Shown: positions 1 to 7,533 of the stretch, one piece after another | How the letters are laid out: the number at the start of each line of letters is the position of its first letter | Position numbering within the stretch: the stretch's first letter is position 1 | From: Pseudomonas abyssi | GTDB taxonomy: Bacteria > Pseudomonadota > Gammaproteobacteria > Pseudomonadales > Pseudomonadaceae | DNA length: 64,000 nt | Reading direction: 5' to 3' | Assembly (NCBI RefSeq): GCF_002307495.1 | Contig: NZ_NTMR01000002.1 | Span: forward strand, 124,001 to 188,000 | Program-made: the position numbers and the translations under genes | Notes under the pieces: model-generated | What the model was told of the DNA's origin: nothing | Databases searched by the model: none | The model's input: the letters and a program-made list of their open reading frames with translations, nothing else

Positions 1-2
1 AT

Positions 3-155
3 CGAGTCCTTCGAGCGTCCGGCAGCAGGCTGGAAAACTACACGATGCCATCAACGCTCAAGGCAATGCGCGATGAAATGCGGGCGATCATGGGCGAGTC
101 GTACATAGCCGGATCGAATGCATGTCATAGGGCGATTAAAGGCAAAAAGCCATGA
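3..155 (+). CDS. Possible partial or small phage-type ORF
   Basis: A frame open from the window edge stops with TGA at 153-155 and overlaps the next gene's ATG (152-154) in an ATGA arrangement, typical of coupled phage genes. An internal ATG at 45 would give a 36-residue basic peptide beginning MPSTLKAMRDEMRAIMGE. Whether this is the tail of a longer gene or a complete tiny one cannot be told because the window cuts it. No family recognised. The overlap is the main support. Confidence 0.35.
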   Translation, partial: RVLRASGSRLENYTMPSTLKAMRDEMRAIMGESYIAGSNACHRAIKGKKP

Positions 156-358
156 AAGCCCTACCCCTCAACATAGCCCGCTGCGCCGGACGCTTTGATC
201 TGATGCCAGACGGCCAGTGGTGCCCGGAGCGCAACACCTGCAAGCGCTACCTGGCATTCACGCAGTGGGATCGCGGCGTAGTGCAAGATTACCAGGGCAT
301 CCGCGTGAACATGGGCGTGCCGGACTGCCGGCACAAGATCGAAGCCGAGCAGCAATAA
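152..358 (+). CDS. Small Cys-containing phage-type protein
   Basis: A 68-residue protein with four cysteines (C11, C24, C30, C59) in the arrangement RCAGRF - WCPERNTCKRYL - DCRHK. The spacing suggests a small metal-binding or otherwise Cys-stabilised fold. I recall similar short proteins in Pseudomonas prophage accessory regions, but no function is known to me. It is coupled by ATGA to the frame before it and lies 45 bp upstream of the 286-residue gene. Likely part of the integrative element whose integrase ends at 2567. Confidence 0.6.
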   Translation: MKALPLNIARCAGRFDLMPDGQWCPERNTCKRYLAFTQWDRGVVQDYQGIRVNMGVPDCRHKIEAEQQ

Positions 359-387
359 CCCAACCCAACTTTGGCACCACCCTACAC

Positions 388-400
388 GCCGGGAGGCATA
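388..400 (+). promoter_or_regulatory. Shine-Dalgarno cassette, copy 1
   Basis: The 13-mer gccgggaggcata ends 3 bases before the ATG at 404 and supplies a strong GGGAGG ribosome-binding site. It decides the start at 404 rather than the upstream TTG at 371. The identical 13-mer recurs at 1251-1263 before the excisionase gene. Confidence 0.7.
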
Positions 401-403
401 GAT

Positions 404-1264
404 ATGTCAGCAACCACAGCATTAAAATTGTTCGAAGACACTCAAAGCACCATGATCCTAATGATGCTCTACCCGCTCGCAACTACCACTGAAGAGTCGC
501 ATGACGAAGTGGCCCGCAAGGTGCGCGGCGAGAGAACGGCTATTAAGCGCTTCCCAGATCAAGGCACGCTGATAGGAGCAAAGCCTGTAAGCCCATCAAG
601 CGCGTACACTTTCGACGCGACCGACAGGGATCGAATGTACGCAACAGGCCCTGAATACTTGCTGCGCCACCCAGCCGAAATTCTGGGTGATCGCGCAGAA
701 CTTATGATGATGTGCGAGGACGGCACGATTAAATGGACGTGCTTCATCAGGAAAGAAAAGCCGAAGAAAGTGATCTGCGCCGAGAAAATACATTCTTTCT
801 ATGAGTTCCACTGCATGACTGGCGGACCCAAGGGATGGTACGACTACGGCATTCGCGCAATAGCATTTAACAAGAACGGGCGTCCGCTAATGATGAAAAT
901 AGCCGGGATGCACGGGCATACCGGACAGGATGCCTTTAACGCATTTATCGCGGCAAGCGTTATAGAGGACGCGCATCGAGCAGGATCTGTGCTGTGCACT
1001 CTTGAGGCCGAGTCCAAAATTACATTCCCGGTTTCGATTGACGAGTATAAGCAATTCCTGGCGGATCGAGACGGGCACAGAAACACGCCGACCGGAAGGC
1101 GCAATACGATCCTTCATTTCTGCGGCGAACATGCGAGACGACGTGGCGGAAAGCTAACTGAAGTTCGGGCGCACGCAAGGGGTGCAAGAGTATTCGAGAC
1201 AGGCGGAATGACGCTCACGATTACGCCGCCGCCAGAGTGGGAAGAACTGAGCCGGGAGGCATAG
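404..1264 (+). CDS. Hypothetical protein of the integrative element
   Basis: A 286-residue protein I do not recognise. The start at 404 is chosen because GGGAGG at 391-396 is correctly spaced; the longer frame from a TTG at 371 lacks such a site. No signal peptide or obvious membrane segment is seen. The C-terminal third is basic and contains ILHFCGEHARRRGGK followed by VRAHARG, a style seen in phage accessory proteins, but I assign no role. Codon use looks more AT-tolerant than the core genes to the right, as expected for horizontally acquired DNA. Its stop codon lies inside the second Shine-Dalgarno cassette, so it is probably cotranscribed with the excisionase and integrase. Confidence 0.65.
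   Translation: MSATTALKLFEDTQSTMILMMLYPLATTTEESHDEVARKVRGERTAIKRFPDQGTLIGAKPVSPSSAYTFDATDRDRMYATGPEYLLRHPAEILGDRAELMMMCEDGTIKWTCFIRKEKPKKVICAEKIHSFYEFHCMTGGPKGWYDYGIRAIAFNKNGRPLMMKIAGMHGHTGQDAFNAFIAASVIEDAHRAGSVLCTLEAESKITFPVSIDEYKQFLADRDGHRNTPTGRRNTILHFCGEHARRRGGKLTEVRAHARGARVFETGGMTLTITPPPEWEELSREA
1251..1263 (+). promoter_or_regulatory. Shine-Dalgarno cassette, copy 2
   Basis: Exact repeat of the 13-mer at 388-400, placed so that GGGAGG (1254-1259) serves the ATG at 1268, while the TA at its end plus the next G forms the TAG stop of the upstream gene. This couples termination of one gene with initiation of the next. Confidence 0.6.
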
Positions 1265-1267
1265 CAG

Positions 1268-1531
1268 ATGAAACTCATCACGCTTGAGGCGTGGGCCGAA
1301 CGGCTGGCCCCGCCGCCCACCATCAACACCCTGCGGGCATGGGCCCGTAGCGGCAAGTTCGACCCACCTGCCCAGAAGATGGGTCGCACCTACTACGTTG
1401 ACGAGAATGCCGAGTATTGCGACTCTGACCCGCTACCCGACATTCCAGACGCCCCATTGATCAACCGAATCGAGCGCGCACGCCATGGCACCCAGACCCC
1501 GCACGGCAGGCTCCAAGGATCTGCCGCCTAA
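1268..1531 (+). CDS. Excisionase-like protein (Xis, DUF1233 type)
   Basis: An 87-residue protein. Its N-terminal half (LEAWAERL, PTINTLRAWARSGKF, QKMGRTYYVDENAEY) has the winged-helix pattern of small phage excisionases: a recognition helix, then a GR-x-YYV strand. Such proteins bend DNA at the attachment site and bias the integrase toward excision. The gene overlaps the integrase start by 47 bp in another frame, the usual xis-int arrangement of lambdoid elements. The C-terminal 35 residues, coded within the overlap, look less conserved. The family call rests on motif recall; position next to int is the strongest support. Confidence 0.75.
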   Translation: MKLITLEAWAERLAPPPTINTLRAWARSGKFDPPAQKMGRTYYVDENAEYCDSDPLPDIPDAPLINRIERARHGTQTPHGRLQGSAA

Positions 1532-2567
1532 CCTGTACCGCAAGACCGACAAGCGCAACGGCGTGACGTACTACACCTACCGCGACCCGATGACAGGGCG
1601 GTCGTTCGGCCTTGGTACGGACAAGGCGGCCGCCATCCGTGAGGCTCATGCGGCCAACGCACATTTCAGCCCGGCCAGTCTGGCCCAGCGCATGCAGGGC
1701 GGGCAGCCGTTCCGGGCGTGGTGCGACGAATACCGCCGCATCATCGACGAGCGAGACATCGCAGCATCAACCCGGCGCAACCTGGGCATGCGAATCAACC
1801 GGCTGACAGAGCTGTTCGGGGAGCGGGATATTCGGGACATCAGCACCAGGGAGGTGGCCGAGTATCTGGGCGGGCTGGCGAAGGAAGGCAAGGCGCAAAT
1901 GAGCCGGGCAATGCGGTCGCTGCTGAGCGATATGTTTGCCGAGGCCATAGCGGCAGGCTGGACTGATGCCAACCCCGTGCAGGTAACCAAGGCCGCCCGG
2001 GTGAAGATTCAGCGAGCGCGCCTTTCGCTTGAGCTGTGGCAGGCCATCTACGACCGGGCGAAACAGCCGTGGCTGCAGCGCGCCATGGAGATCGCCCTGT
2101 TGACCGGGCAGCGCCGGGACGACATTGCAGGCATGCTGTTCAAGGATGTTGTTGATGACCACCTGCAGGTCATCCAGTCAAAGACCGGGCAGCGCCTGCG
2201 CATCAGCACAGCCGTGCGGCTGGACTGCATTGGACTTGATCTCGGCACGGTCGTTCAGCGGTGCCGCGACAACGTGCTGAGCAAGCACCTGGTTCACCAC
2301 GCCCGCCGCGTTAGCCGGGCAATGCCTGGCCAGCCGATCATGCTGGACACGCTGAGCAAGGCGTTCGCTGATGCGCGTGACGCTGCAATGGCCGACCTTG
2401 GGCTGTCGTACCCGATGCCGCCGAGCTTCCACGAAATGCGCTCTCTGGCCGCCCGCCTGCACTCTGCCGAGGGGCGGGACGCGCAGGCTCTGCTGGGCCA
2501 CAAGTCCAGCAAGATGACCGACCTCTATCGTGACTCCCGTGGTACAGAGTGGATCGAGGTGGCATAA
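1485..2567 (+). CDS. int: Lambda-type tyrosine integrase
   Basis: A 360-residue site-specific tyrosine recombinase that integrates and excises the element. Residues 1-60 match the arm-binding domain style of phage lambda Int (DLPPNLY, then YYTYRDPMTGRSFGLG). A SAM-like core-binding domain covers about 75-170. The catalytic domain carries R210 (LLTGQR), K233 (QSKTG), H316 and R319 (FHEMRSL), H339 (LLGHKS) and nucleophile Y348 (LYRDSRG), so the active site looks intact and length matches lambda Int. In lambda-like elements int lies directly beside the attachment site, which puts the host junction just downstream, between 2568 and about 2640. Confidence 0.93.
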   Translation: MAPRPRTAGSKDLPPNLYRKTDKRNGVTYYTYRDPMTGRSFGLGTDKAAAIREAHAANAHFSPASLAQRMQGGQPFRAWCDEYRRIIDERDIAASTRRNLGMRINRLTELFGERDIRDISTREVAEYLGGLAKEGKAQMSRAMRSLLSDMFAEAIAAGWTDANPVQVTKAARVKIQRARLSLELWQAIYDRAKQPWLQRAMEIALLTGQRRDDIAGMLFKDVVDDHLQVIQSKTGQRLRISTAVRLDCIGLDLGTVVQRCRDNVLSKHLVHHARRVSRAMPGQPIMLDTLSKAFADARDAAMADLGLSYPMPPSFHEMRSLAARLHSAEGRDAQALLGHKSSKMTDLYRDSRGTEWIEVA

Positions 2568-2634
2568 TTCCGCATCGAGTTTTGACGGTATTTTGGGGAG
2601 GATTGGGGAGACTGTTTCACCCCTTTATAAATCA
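2568..2634 (+). other. Candidate attachment-site region
   Basis: A 67-bp stretch between the integrase stop and the ArsC-like gene. It holds the direct repeat ttggggag at 2593-2600 and 2603-2610 (10-bp period) followed by an AT-rich run (ctttataaatca). No tRNA or tmRNA, the usual integration targets, is present. The crossover core cannot be defined without the other element end; the boundary may lie here or in the first codons of the next gene. Confidence 0.45.
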
Positions 2635-2991
2635 ATGACTTGCACTCTCTACGGCATCAAGGCCTGCGACACCATGAAAAAGGCCCGCACCTGGCTCGAC
2701 GAGCACGGTGTCGACTACCAGTTTCACGATTACAAGACGCAAGGCATCGACGCCGAACGGCTGCATGCCTGGTGTGCCGAACACGGCTGGGAAGTCATCC
2801 TCAACCGCAAGGGCACTACCTTCCGCAAGCTTGACGACGCGGACAAGGAAAACATCGATACAGACAAGGCGGTTGCGCTGATGCAAGCCAACCCCTCAAT
2901 GATAAAAAGACCGGTACTGGATATCGGCTCGCAGCGCCTGGTCGGCTTCAAGCCGGAGTGGTACACCAGCGCGTTTGAATCCAATGCATAG
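2635..2991 (+). CDS. ArsC/Spx-family protein (YffB-like)
   Basis: A 118-residue thioredoxin-fold protein of the arsenate reductase/Spx superfamily. The N-terminus has LYGIKACDTMKKA with a single redox-type Cys at position 11; the C-terminus has SMIKRPVLDIG and LVGFKPEWY, characteristic of the YffB subgroup. YffB-type proteins are usually called glutathione-dependent thiol reductases, with poorly known substrates. Start at 2635 is chosen because MTCTLYGIKACDTM is where the family begins; a longer in-frame extension to 2530 runs through the integrase gene and is not believable. There is no Shine-Dalgarno in the 15 bases before the ATG, which suggests the element displaced the native leader. dapD follows 24 bp downstream. 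Confidence 0.85.
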   Translation: MTCTLYGIKACDTMKKARTWLDEHGVDYQFHDYKTQGIDAERLHAWCAEHGWEVILNRKGTTFRKLDDADKENIDTDKAVALMQANPSMIKRPVLDIGSQRLVGFKPEWYTSAFESNA

Positions 2992-3015
2992 CACTAGCAT
3001 CAAAGGAACCGCCCC

Positions 3016-4050
3016 ATGAGTGAATGTTTCAGTCTGGCCTTTGGCATCGGCACCCAGAACAGCGCAGGTGAGTGGCTGGAGGTGTTCTATCCGCAGCCCC
3101 TGCTCAACCCCGGCAACGCCCTGATCGACGTGATCAAGGCCGAGCTTGGTTATGCCGAAGGCAACCAGGCAATCGGTTTCGCCGCCAGCCAATGCGGCGC
3201 ACTGAGCCAGGCACTGAATGCGGCCGGTTTCAGCGAGCAGGCCGCCCTGGTCGCGCAGATGGCCGACAGCAGCCGTCCGCTGGTCGCGACCGTACTGGCC
3301 AGCGATGAGGCTCCCAGCTCGACCCCGGAAGCCTACCTCAAGCTGCACCTGCTCTCGCACCGTCTGGTCAAGCCGCACGGCGTGGTACTGGCCGGCATCT
3401 TCCCGCTGCTGCCGAACGTTGCCTGGACCACCCAGGGCGCGATCGATATCAGCGAACTGCCGCAGCGTCAGATGGCTGCCCGCATGAAGGGTGAGTCGCT
3501 GGTCGTGCACAGCATCGACAAGTTCCCGTCGATGACCGACTACGTGGTTCCGGCCGGCATCCGCATCGCCGACACCGCGCGCGTGCGCTTGGGCGCCTAC
3601 GTGGGCGAAGGCACCACCGTGATGCACGAAGGCTTTATCAACTTCAACGCCGGTACCGCAGGCACCAGCATGGTTGAAGGCCGCATCTCCGCCGGCGTAT
3701 TCGTTGGCAAGGGTTCCGACCTTGGCGGCGGCTGCTCCACCATGGGCACCCTGTCCGGTGGCGGCAACATCGTCATCTCTGTGGGCGAAGGCTGCCTGAT
3801 CGGCGCCAACGCCGGTATCGGTATCCCGCTGGGCGATCGCTGCACCGTTGAAGCCGGCCTGTACATCACCGCCGGCATCAAGGTGGCGCTGCTGGACGAT
3901 GCCGACAACCTGGTCGAAATCGTCAAGGCCCGCGACCTGGCCAACCAGTCCGACCTGCTGTTCCGCCGCAACTCGCAGACTGGCGCCATCGAGTGCAAGA
4001 CCAACAAGAGCGCGATCCAGCTGAACGATATGCTGCACGCCCACAACTAA
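3016..4050 (+). CDS. dapD: Tetrahydrodipicolinate N-succinyltransferase DapD
   Basis: A 344-residue enzyme that succinylates tetrahydrodipicolinate from succinyl-CoA in the lysine/diaminopimelate pathway (cytoplasmic, trimeric). An N-terminal domain covers about 1-170; after it come hexapeptide repeats of the left-handed beta-helix (GAYVGEGTTVMHEG, GRISAGVFVGKG, GTLSGGGN, GEGCLIGANAGIGI). The length and the long N-terminal domain match the Pseudomonas/actinobacterial-type DapD rather than the shorter E. coli form. AAGGA at 3003-3007 lies 8 bp before the start. A strong terminator lies about 55 bp downstream. DapE, which removes the succinyl group later, is at 6397. Confidence 0.95.
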   Translation: MSECFSLAFGIGTQNSAGEWLEVFYPQPLLNPGNALIDVIKAELGYAEGNQAIGFAASQCGALSQALNAAGFSEQAALVAQMADSSRPLVATVLASDEAPSSTPEAYLKLHLLSHRLVKPHGVVLAGIFPLLPNVAWTTQGAIDISELPQRQMAARMKGESLVVHSIDKFPSMTDYVVPAGIRIADTARVRLGAYVGEGTTVMHEGFINFNAGTAGTSMVEGRISAGVFVGKGSDLGGGCSTMGTLSGGGNIVISVGEGCLIGANAGIGIPLGDRCTVEAGLYITAGIKVALLDDADNLVEIVKARDLANQSDLLFRRNSQTGAIECKTNKSAIQLNDMLHAHN

Positions 4051-4063
4051 TCGCGTTGTGGGA

Positions 4064-4098
4064 GCTGCAAGCGGCAAGCTATAAGCTGCAAGCAGTCC
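4064..4098 (+). repeat. Heptad repeat array A
   Basis: Five 7-bp units: gctgcaa, gcggcaa, gctataa, gctgcaa, gcagtcc. The same unit order returns nearly unchanged on the other side of the terminator (4142-4176), inverted at 4261-4300 and again at 51327-51361. The units share a gc-nn-caa core, unlike REP or CRISPR repeats. Confidence 0.75.
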
Positions 4099-4104
4099 GC
4101 GAAG

Positions 4105-4138
4105 AGGCCCGTACCGGTTATCGGTTCGGGCCTTTTTT
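4105..4138 (+). terminator. Rho-independent terminator of dapD
   Basis: Stem aggcccg (4105-4111) pairs with cgggcct (4127-4133); an inner stem accg/cggt (4113-4116/4122-4125) is separated by one T-T mismatch and closes a 5-nt loop. A run of six T's follows at 4133-4138. This is a textbook intrinsic terminator. Confidence 0.9.
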
Positions 4139-4141
4139 AGA

Positions 4142-4176
4142 GCTACAAGTCTCAAGCGGCAAGCTACAAGCAGTTC
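4142..4176 (+). repeat. Heptad repeat array B
   Basis: Units gctacaa, gtctcaa, gcggcaa, gctacaa, gcagttc: a direct, slightly diverged copy of array A placed just past the terminator. The hairpin is therefore sandwiched between two direct repeats. Confidence 0.75.
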
Positions 4177-4260
4177 GAGTGACGGGAATTATCAGCGCGA
4201 TAACCTCCAAGCGCGGCGAGGTAAGCCTGAAACCACAAAGGCTTTTTGCTTTTGCTTTCG

Positions 4261-4320
4261 GCTTGTAGCTTGCGGCTTGTAGCTTGCGGCTTGCTGCTCG
4301 CTTGCTGCTCGCTTGCTGCG
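4261..4320 (-). repeat. Heptad repeat array C, inverted
   Basis: On the plus strand the units read gcttgta, gcttgcg, gcttgta, gcttgcg, gcttgct, the reverse complement of the array A/B type. They pass into an 11-bp tandem (ttgctgctcgc) that ends at the tcdA stop codon. The spacer 4177-4260 between arrays B and C holds no gene that I can support. Confidence 0.7.
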
Positions 4321-5097
4321 CTAGCGTAGCAAGCGCCCAACAGCCTGCGCCGCGGCTACCATGCCGAAGGTGGCGGTAACCATGGTGACCGCGCCGAAAC
4401 CGCCGGAGCAGTCCAGACGTACGCCTTCCCCAACAAAGGACTTCTGGGTGCAGACGCTGCCGTCGGGTTTGGGATAGCGCAGCTGTTCTTTGGAGTAAAC
4501 GCAGGGTACGCCGAAACTGCGCTTGCTGTCGGCGCGGGGGAAGTTGTGGTCACGACGCAGCAACGAGCGGGCCTTGGCGGCCAGCGGGTCGTTGACGGTT
4601 TTGGACAAGTCCGCGACGGTAATCTGCGTCGGGTCGATCTGCCCGCCTGCGCCACCGGTGGTGATCACCGGGATCTTGCGGCGGCGGCACCAGGCAATCA
4701 GCGCCACCTTGGCGTTGACGCTGTCGATGCAATCCACCACACAGTCGATGTCGTCAGTGATCAGGTCGGCCAGATTGCTGGGCGTGACAAAATCCATCAC
4801 CGCGCGCACCTCGCACTCCGGACTGATCGCCCGCAGACGCTCGGCCATCACCTCGACCTTGGGCTTACCCACCTGACCGTCCAGCGCATGCAACTGCCGG
4901 TTGACATTGCTGACACAGACCTCGTCCATATCGATCAGACTGATACGACCAATACCGCTACGCGCCAGCGCCTCGGCCACCCAGCTGCCGACCCCGCCGA
5001 TCCCGACCACCACCACATGGCTGGTCGCCAGACGCGCAAGCGCCTCCATGCCATACAAACGGCCAATTCCAGCAAAACGGGGGTCTTCGGTGATCAT
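4321..5097 (-). CDS. tcdA: tRNA threonylcarbamoyladenosine dehydratase TcdA
   Basis: A 258-residue E1/ThiF-like enzyme that cyclises t6A37 of ANN-decoding tRNAs to ct6A using ATP. The nucleotide-binding GIGGVG is at 32-37, with SLIDMDEVCVSNVNRQ after it and the family segment GGAGGQIDPTQI near the middle. The start at 5097 (MITEDPRFAGIG) is preferred because AGGAGG lies 6 bases upstream; a frame to 5154 has an unlike N-terminus. Family length is about 265, so the protein is complete. It works downstream of t6A synthesis, in which TsaB (19512-20186) takes part. Confidence 0.93.
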   Translation of the reverse strand: MITEDPRFAGIGRLYGMEALARLATSHVVVVGIGGVGSWVAEALARSGIGRISLIDMDEVCVSNVNRQLHALDGQVGKPKVEVMAERLRAISPECEVRAVMDFVTPSNLADLITDDIDCVVDCIDSVNAKVALIAWCRRRKIPVITTGGAGGQIDPTQITVADLSKTVNDPLAAKARSLLRRDHNFPRADSKRSFGVPCVYSKEQLRYPKPDGSVCTQKSFVGEGVRLDCSGGFGAVTMVTATFGMVAAAQAVGRLLR

Positions 5098-5213
5098 GGG
5101 CATCCTCCTGCGGCGGCACAGTATACCAGCGCCCTCTTGCGCTGCATTGCGCAAAAAACAGCCAGTTTTGCGCAGCCACCAGCCCTACTGGCATTGGCAT
5201 GGATATCCTGCAG

Positions 5214-5222
5214 TTATCCACA
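5214..5222 (+). promoter_or_regulatory. Isolated consensus DnaA box
   Basis: TTATCCACA matches the consensus DnaA-binding 9-mer exactly, in the noncoding gap between divergent tcdA and rlmF. No second box was seen beside it, so it is not an origin; it could be a titration or regulatory site, or chance. Confidence 0.4.
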
Positions 5223-5303
5223 GCTTCATCCCCAACTTCTGTGAACAACGGATGACAAGGCGGCATCGGCGTGGGATGCTCCCCCTCCACCTCAGGAGTC
5301 AAC

Positions 5304-6260
5304 ATGTCGCGCCCCCCATCCAAGCCACCAGCACTGCATCCACGCAACCGTTATCAGGGCCGTTACGACTTTCCCCTGCTGGCCCGCAAGTGCCCGCCAC
5401 TAAAGGCTTTTATCCGCCAGGGCAAGGATGGGCAGACGACCATCGACTTTGCTGATCCGGCTGCCCTGCGCTGCCTTAACGGTGCCCTGCTGACGCACTG
5501 GTACGACATCACTGGCTGGCAGATCCCGCCGGCCGCGCTGTGCCCACCCATCCCCGGGCGCGCTGACCTTATCCACCATCTGGCAGACCTGCTTGCCAGC
5601 AGCCACGACGGGGTTATCCCCAAGGGAGAGCGGCTGCGTGGCCTGGACGTCGGTACCGGCGCTAATCTGATTTACCCCCTGATCGGCAATGCCGAATACG
5701 GCTGGCAATTCGTCGGCAGCGACATTGATGCAGAGGCGCTGCGCAACGGCGAGCAGATCCTCGCGGCCAACCCGACCCTGCAGTCCCGGATCGAACTGCG
5801 TCGGCAGGCCGACCCTGCGTGCATTTTCGCTGGCATCATTGGCGCAGATGAGCAATTCGACTTCACGCTCTGCAATCCGCCGTTCTATGCCAGCGCTGGC
5901 GAGGCGCAGAAAGCCAATGAGCGCAAGTGGCACGGGCTGGGCAAAGCGGCCGCCGGGCGCAACTTCGGCGGCCGCCCCAATGAGCTGTATTGCGCCGATG
6001 GCGAAGCGGGCTTTCTGCAACGCATGGCCGAGCAGAGCAAGCGCTACGCACAGCAGGTGTTCTGGTTTTCCACTCTGGTCGCCAATGCCGCCAGTCTCAA
6101 AGTGCTGCCCGAGCAACTGCGCGCCCTCGGCGCTACCGACGTGCGGGTTGTCGACATGGGCCAGGGACATAAACGCAGTCGGCTGCTGGCCTGGACCTTC
6201 CTCGACAAGAAGCAGCGGCGAGCCTGGCGGCGGGCGCGCTGGCCCGGCACGCGAATCTGA
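5304..6260 (+). CDS. rlmF: 23S rRNA m6A1618 methyltransferase RlmF
   Basis: A 318-residue SAM-dependent methyltransferase that modifies A1618 of 23S rRNA. It shows the opening LHPRNRYQGRYDF, SAM motif I DVGTGAN at about 115-121, and the N6-adenine catalytic tetrapeptide NPPF at about 191-194. The ATG at 5304 is preferred over an upstream in-frame start because AGGAG at 5294-5298 is correctly spaced. Length fits the family. A strong hairpin follows the stop. Confidence 0.94.
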   Translation: MSRPPSKPPALHPRNRYQGRYDFPLLARKCPPLKAFIRQGKDGQTTIDFADPAALRCLNGALLTHWYDITGWQIPPAALCPPIPGRADLIHHLADLLASSHDGVIPKGERLRGLDVGTGANLIYPLIGNAEYGWQFVGSDIDAEALRNGEQILAANPTLQSRIELRRQADPACIFAGIIGADEQFDFTLCNPPFYASAGEAQKANERKWHGLGKAAAGRNFGGRPNELYCADGEAGFLQRMAEQSKRYAQQVFWFSTLVANAASLKVLPEQLRALGATDVRVVDMGQGHKRSRLLAWTFLDKKQRRAWRRARWPGTRI

Positions 6261-6265
6261 ACAAC

Positions 6266-6296
6266 CGGCTCTGGTCTTGGTCACCGACCGGAGCCG
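6266..6296 (+). terminator. Hairpin after rlmF
   Basis: cggctctggtc (6266-6276) pairs with gaccggagccg (6286-6296) around a 9-nt loop, with one G-T wobble. There is no T-run, so it may act as a weak terminator or an RNA 3'-end stabiliser. Confidence 0.5.
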
Positions 6297-6355
6297 AACG
6301 GTGGTCACTGAGGCATGCTGCGCCCCGATCCGGCGGGAAGCGCACCGCATGACTC

Positions 6356-6364
6356 TGGTATGAT
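6356..6364 (+). promoter_or_regulatory. Candidate extended -10 promoter for dapE operon
   Basis: TGGTATGAT fits an extended -10 element (TGn-TATGAT), 32 bp before the dapE ATG. No good -35 hexamer is visible at the proper distance. Confidence 0.4.
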
Positions 6365-6396
6365 GGCGCCTTTCTCTGCCCAGACGAACCGGAACC

Positions 6397-7533
6397 ATGA
6401 CCGAGCTATCTCCTACCCTGCAGCTGGCCTGCGAGCTGATCTCCCGCAACTCCACCACGCCAGAGGACGCTGGCTGTCAGCAACTGATGGGCGAACGACT
6501 GGCAGCGGTCGGCTTTGCGCTGGAGCCGCTGCGTTTTGGCGAGGTCGAGAACCTGTGGGCAAAACGCGGCAGCGAAGGTCCTGTGCTGTGTTTTGCCGGT
6601 CACACCGATGTGGTGCCAACCGGCCCGGTCGAGCAGTGGCAGACCAACCCCTTTATCCCGCAGATCGTTGACGGCATGCTGCACGGGCGCGGCGCAGCCG
6701 ATATGAAAGGCAGCCTGGCGGCGATGCTTGTCGCGGTTGAGCGCTTTGTTGCCGCCCATCCCGAACACAAGGGTTCCATCGCCTTTCTGATCACCAGTGA
6801 TGAGGAAGGCCCGGCCACCGAGGGCACCGTCAAGGTGGTGGAGACGCTGGTTGAGCGCGGCGAAAAGGTCGACTGGTGCATCGTCGGCGAGCCCTCCAGC
6901 ACCGAGCTGGTAGGCGATATCGTCAAGAACGGGCGCCGTGGCTCACTCAACGCCCGCCTGGTCATTCGCGGCAAACAGGGTCACGTGGCCTACCCGCATC
7001 TGGCGCGCAACCCGATCCATTTGGCTGCTCCGGCGCTGGCTGCACTGGCCAGTGAGGTCTGGGACGAAGGCAACGCCTTCTTCCCGCCGACCAGCTTCCA
7101 GATCTCCAACGTTCACTCCGGCACCGGTGCCACCAATGTCGTGCCGGGCGAGCTGGAAGCGCTGATCAACTTCCGCTTCTCGACCGAGTCCACCGTCGAG
7201 GGCCTGCAACAGCGTGTGCGTGATCTGCTGGACAGCCATGGATTGGAGTACGAGCTGCACTGGACGGTGTCCGGCCTGCCGTTTCTGACCGAACCAGGCG
7301 CTCTGCTCGACGGTGTCTCAGCCGCGATCAAGCAAGTCACCGGCCGTGACACCCAGCCTTCGACCTCCGGTGGCACCTCGGACGGTCGCTTTATTGCCAC
7401 CATGGGCACGCAAGTAGTCGAGCTAGGCCCGGTCAACGCGACCATTCACCAAGTCAACGAGTGCATCAAGGCCGATGACCTCGACCTGCTGACCGATATC
7501 TATCAGGTCACGCTGGAACGGTTGCTGACCTGA
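6397..7533 (+). CDS. dapE: Succinyl-diaminopimelate desuccinylase DapE
   Basis: A 378-residue M20 zinc metallohydrolase that yields LL-diaminopimelate and succinate, the step after DapD/DapC. Metal and catalytic residues are visible: H69 and D71 ([10 protein letters not shown]), D102 (GRGAADMKG), and E136/E137 (SDEEG) as general base and ligand; the C-terminal metal His is in NATIHQVNE. Length equals the family norm. First gene of a tight rightward run: its stop shares one base with the rlmA start. Confidence 0.96.
   Translation: MTELSPTLQLACELISRNSTTPEDAGCQQLMGERLAAVGFALEPLRFGEVENLWAKRGSEGPVLCFAGHTDVVPTGPVEQWQTNPFIPQIVDGMLHGRGAADMKGSLAAMLVAVERFVAAHPEHKGSIAFLITSDEEGPATEGTVKVVETLVERGEKVDWCIVGEPSSTELVGDIVKNGRRGSLNARLVIRGKQGHVAYPHLARNPIHLAAPALAALASEVWDEGNAFFPPTSFQISNVHSGTGATNVVPGELEALINFRFSTESTVEGLQQRVRDLLDSHGLEYELHWTVSGLPFLTEPGALLDGVSAAIKQVTGRDTQPSTSGGTSDGRFIATMGTQVVELGPVNATIHQVNECIKADDLDLLTDIYQVTLERLLT

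Noticed and set aside
2568..2640. tRNA gene as integration target
   Set aside because: No cloverleaf or conserved tRNA sequence could be found beside the integrase.
2896..4155. 419-residue minus-strand open frame over dapD
   Set aside because: It is the antisense shadow of dapD in GC-rich DNA; composition is His/Gln/Val-rich with no motif and no ribosome site.
4064..4320. CRISPR array
   Set aside because: Units are 7 bp, contiguous, with no unique spacers of constant length and no cas genes.
5214..5222. Replication origin
   Set aside because: Only one DnaA box; no AT-rich unwinding region or dnaA/dnaN/gyrB neighbours.
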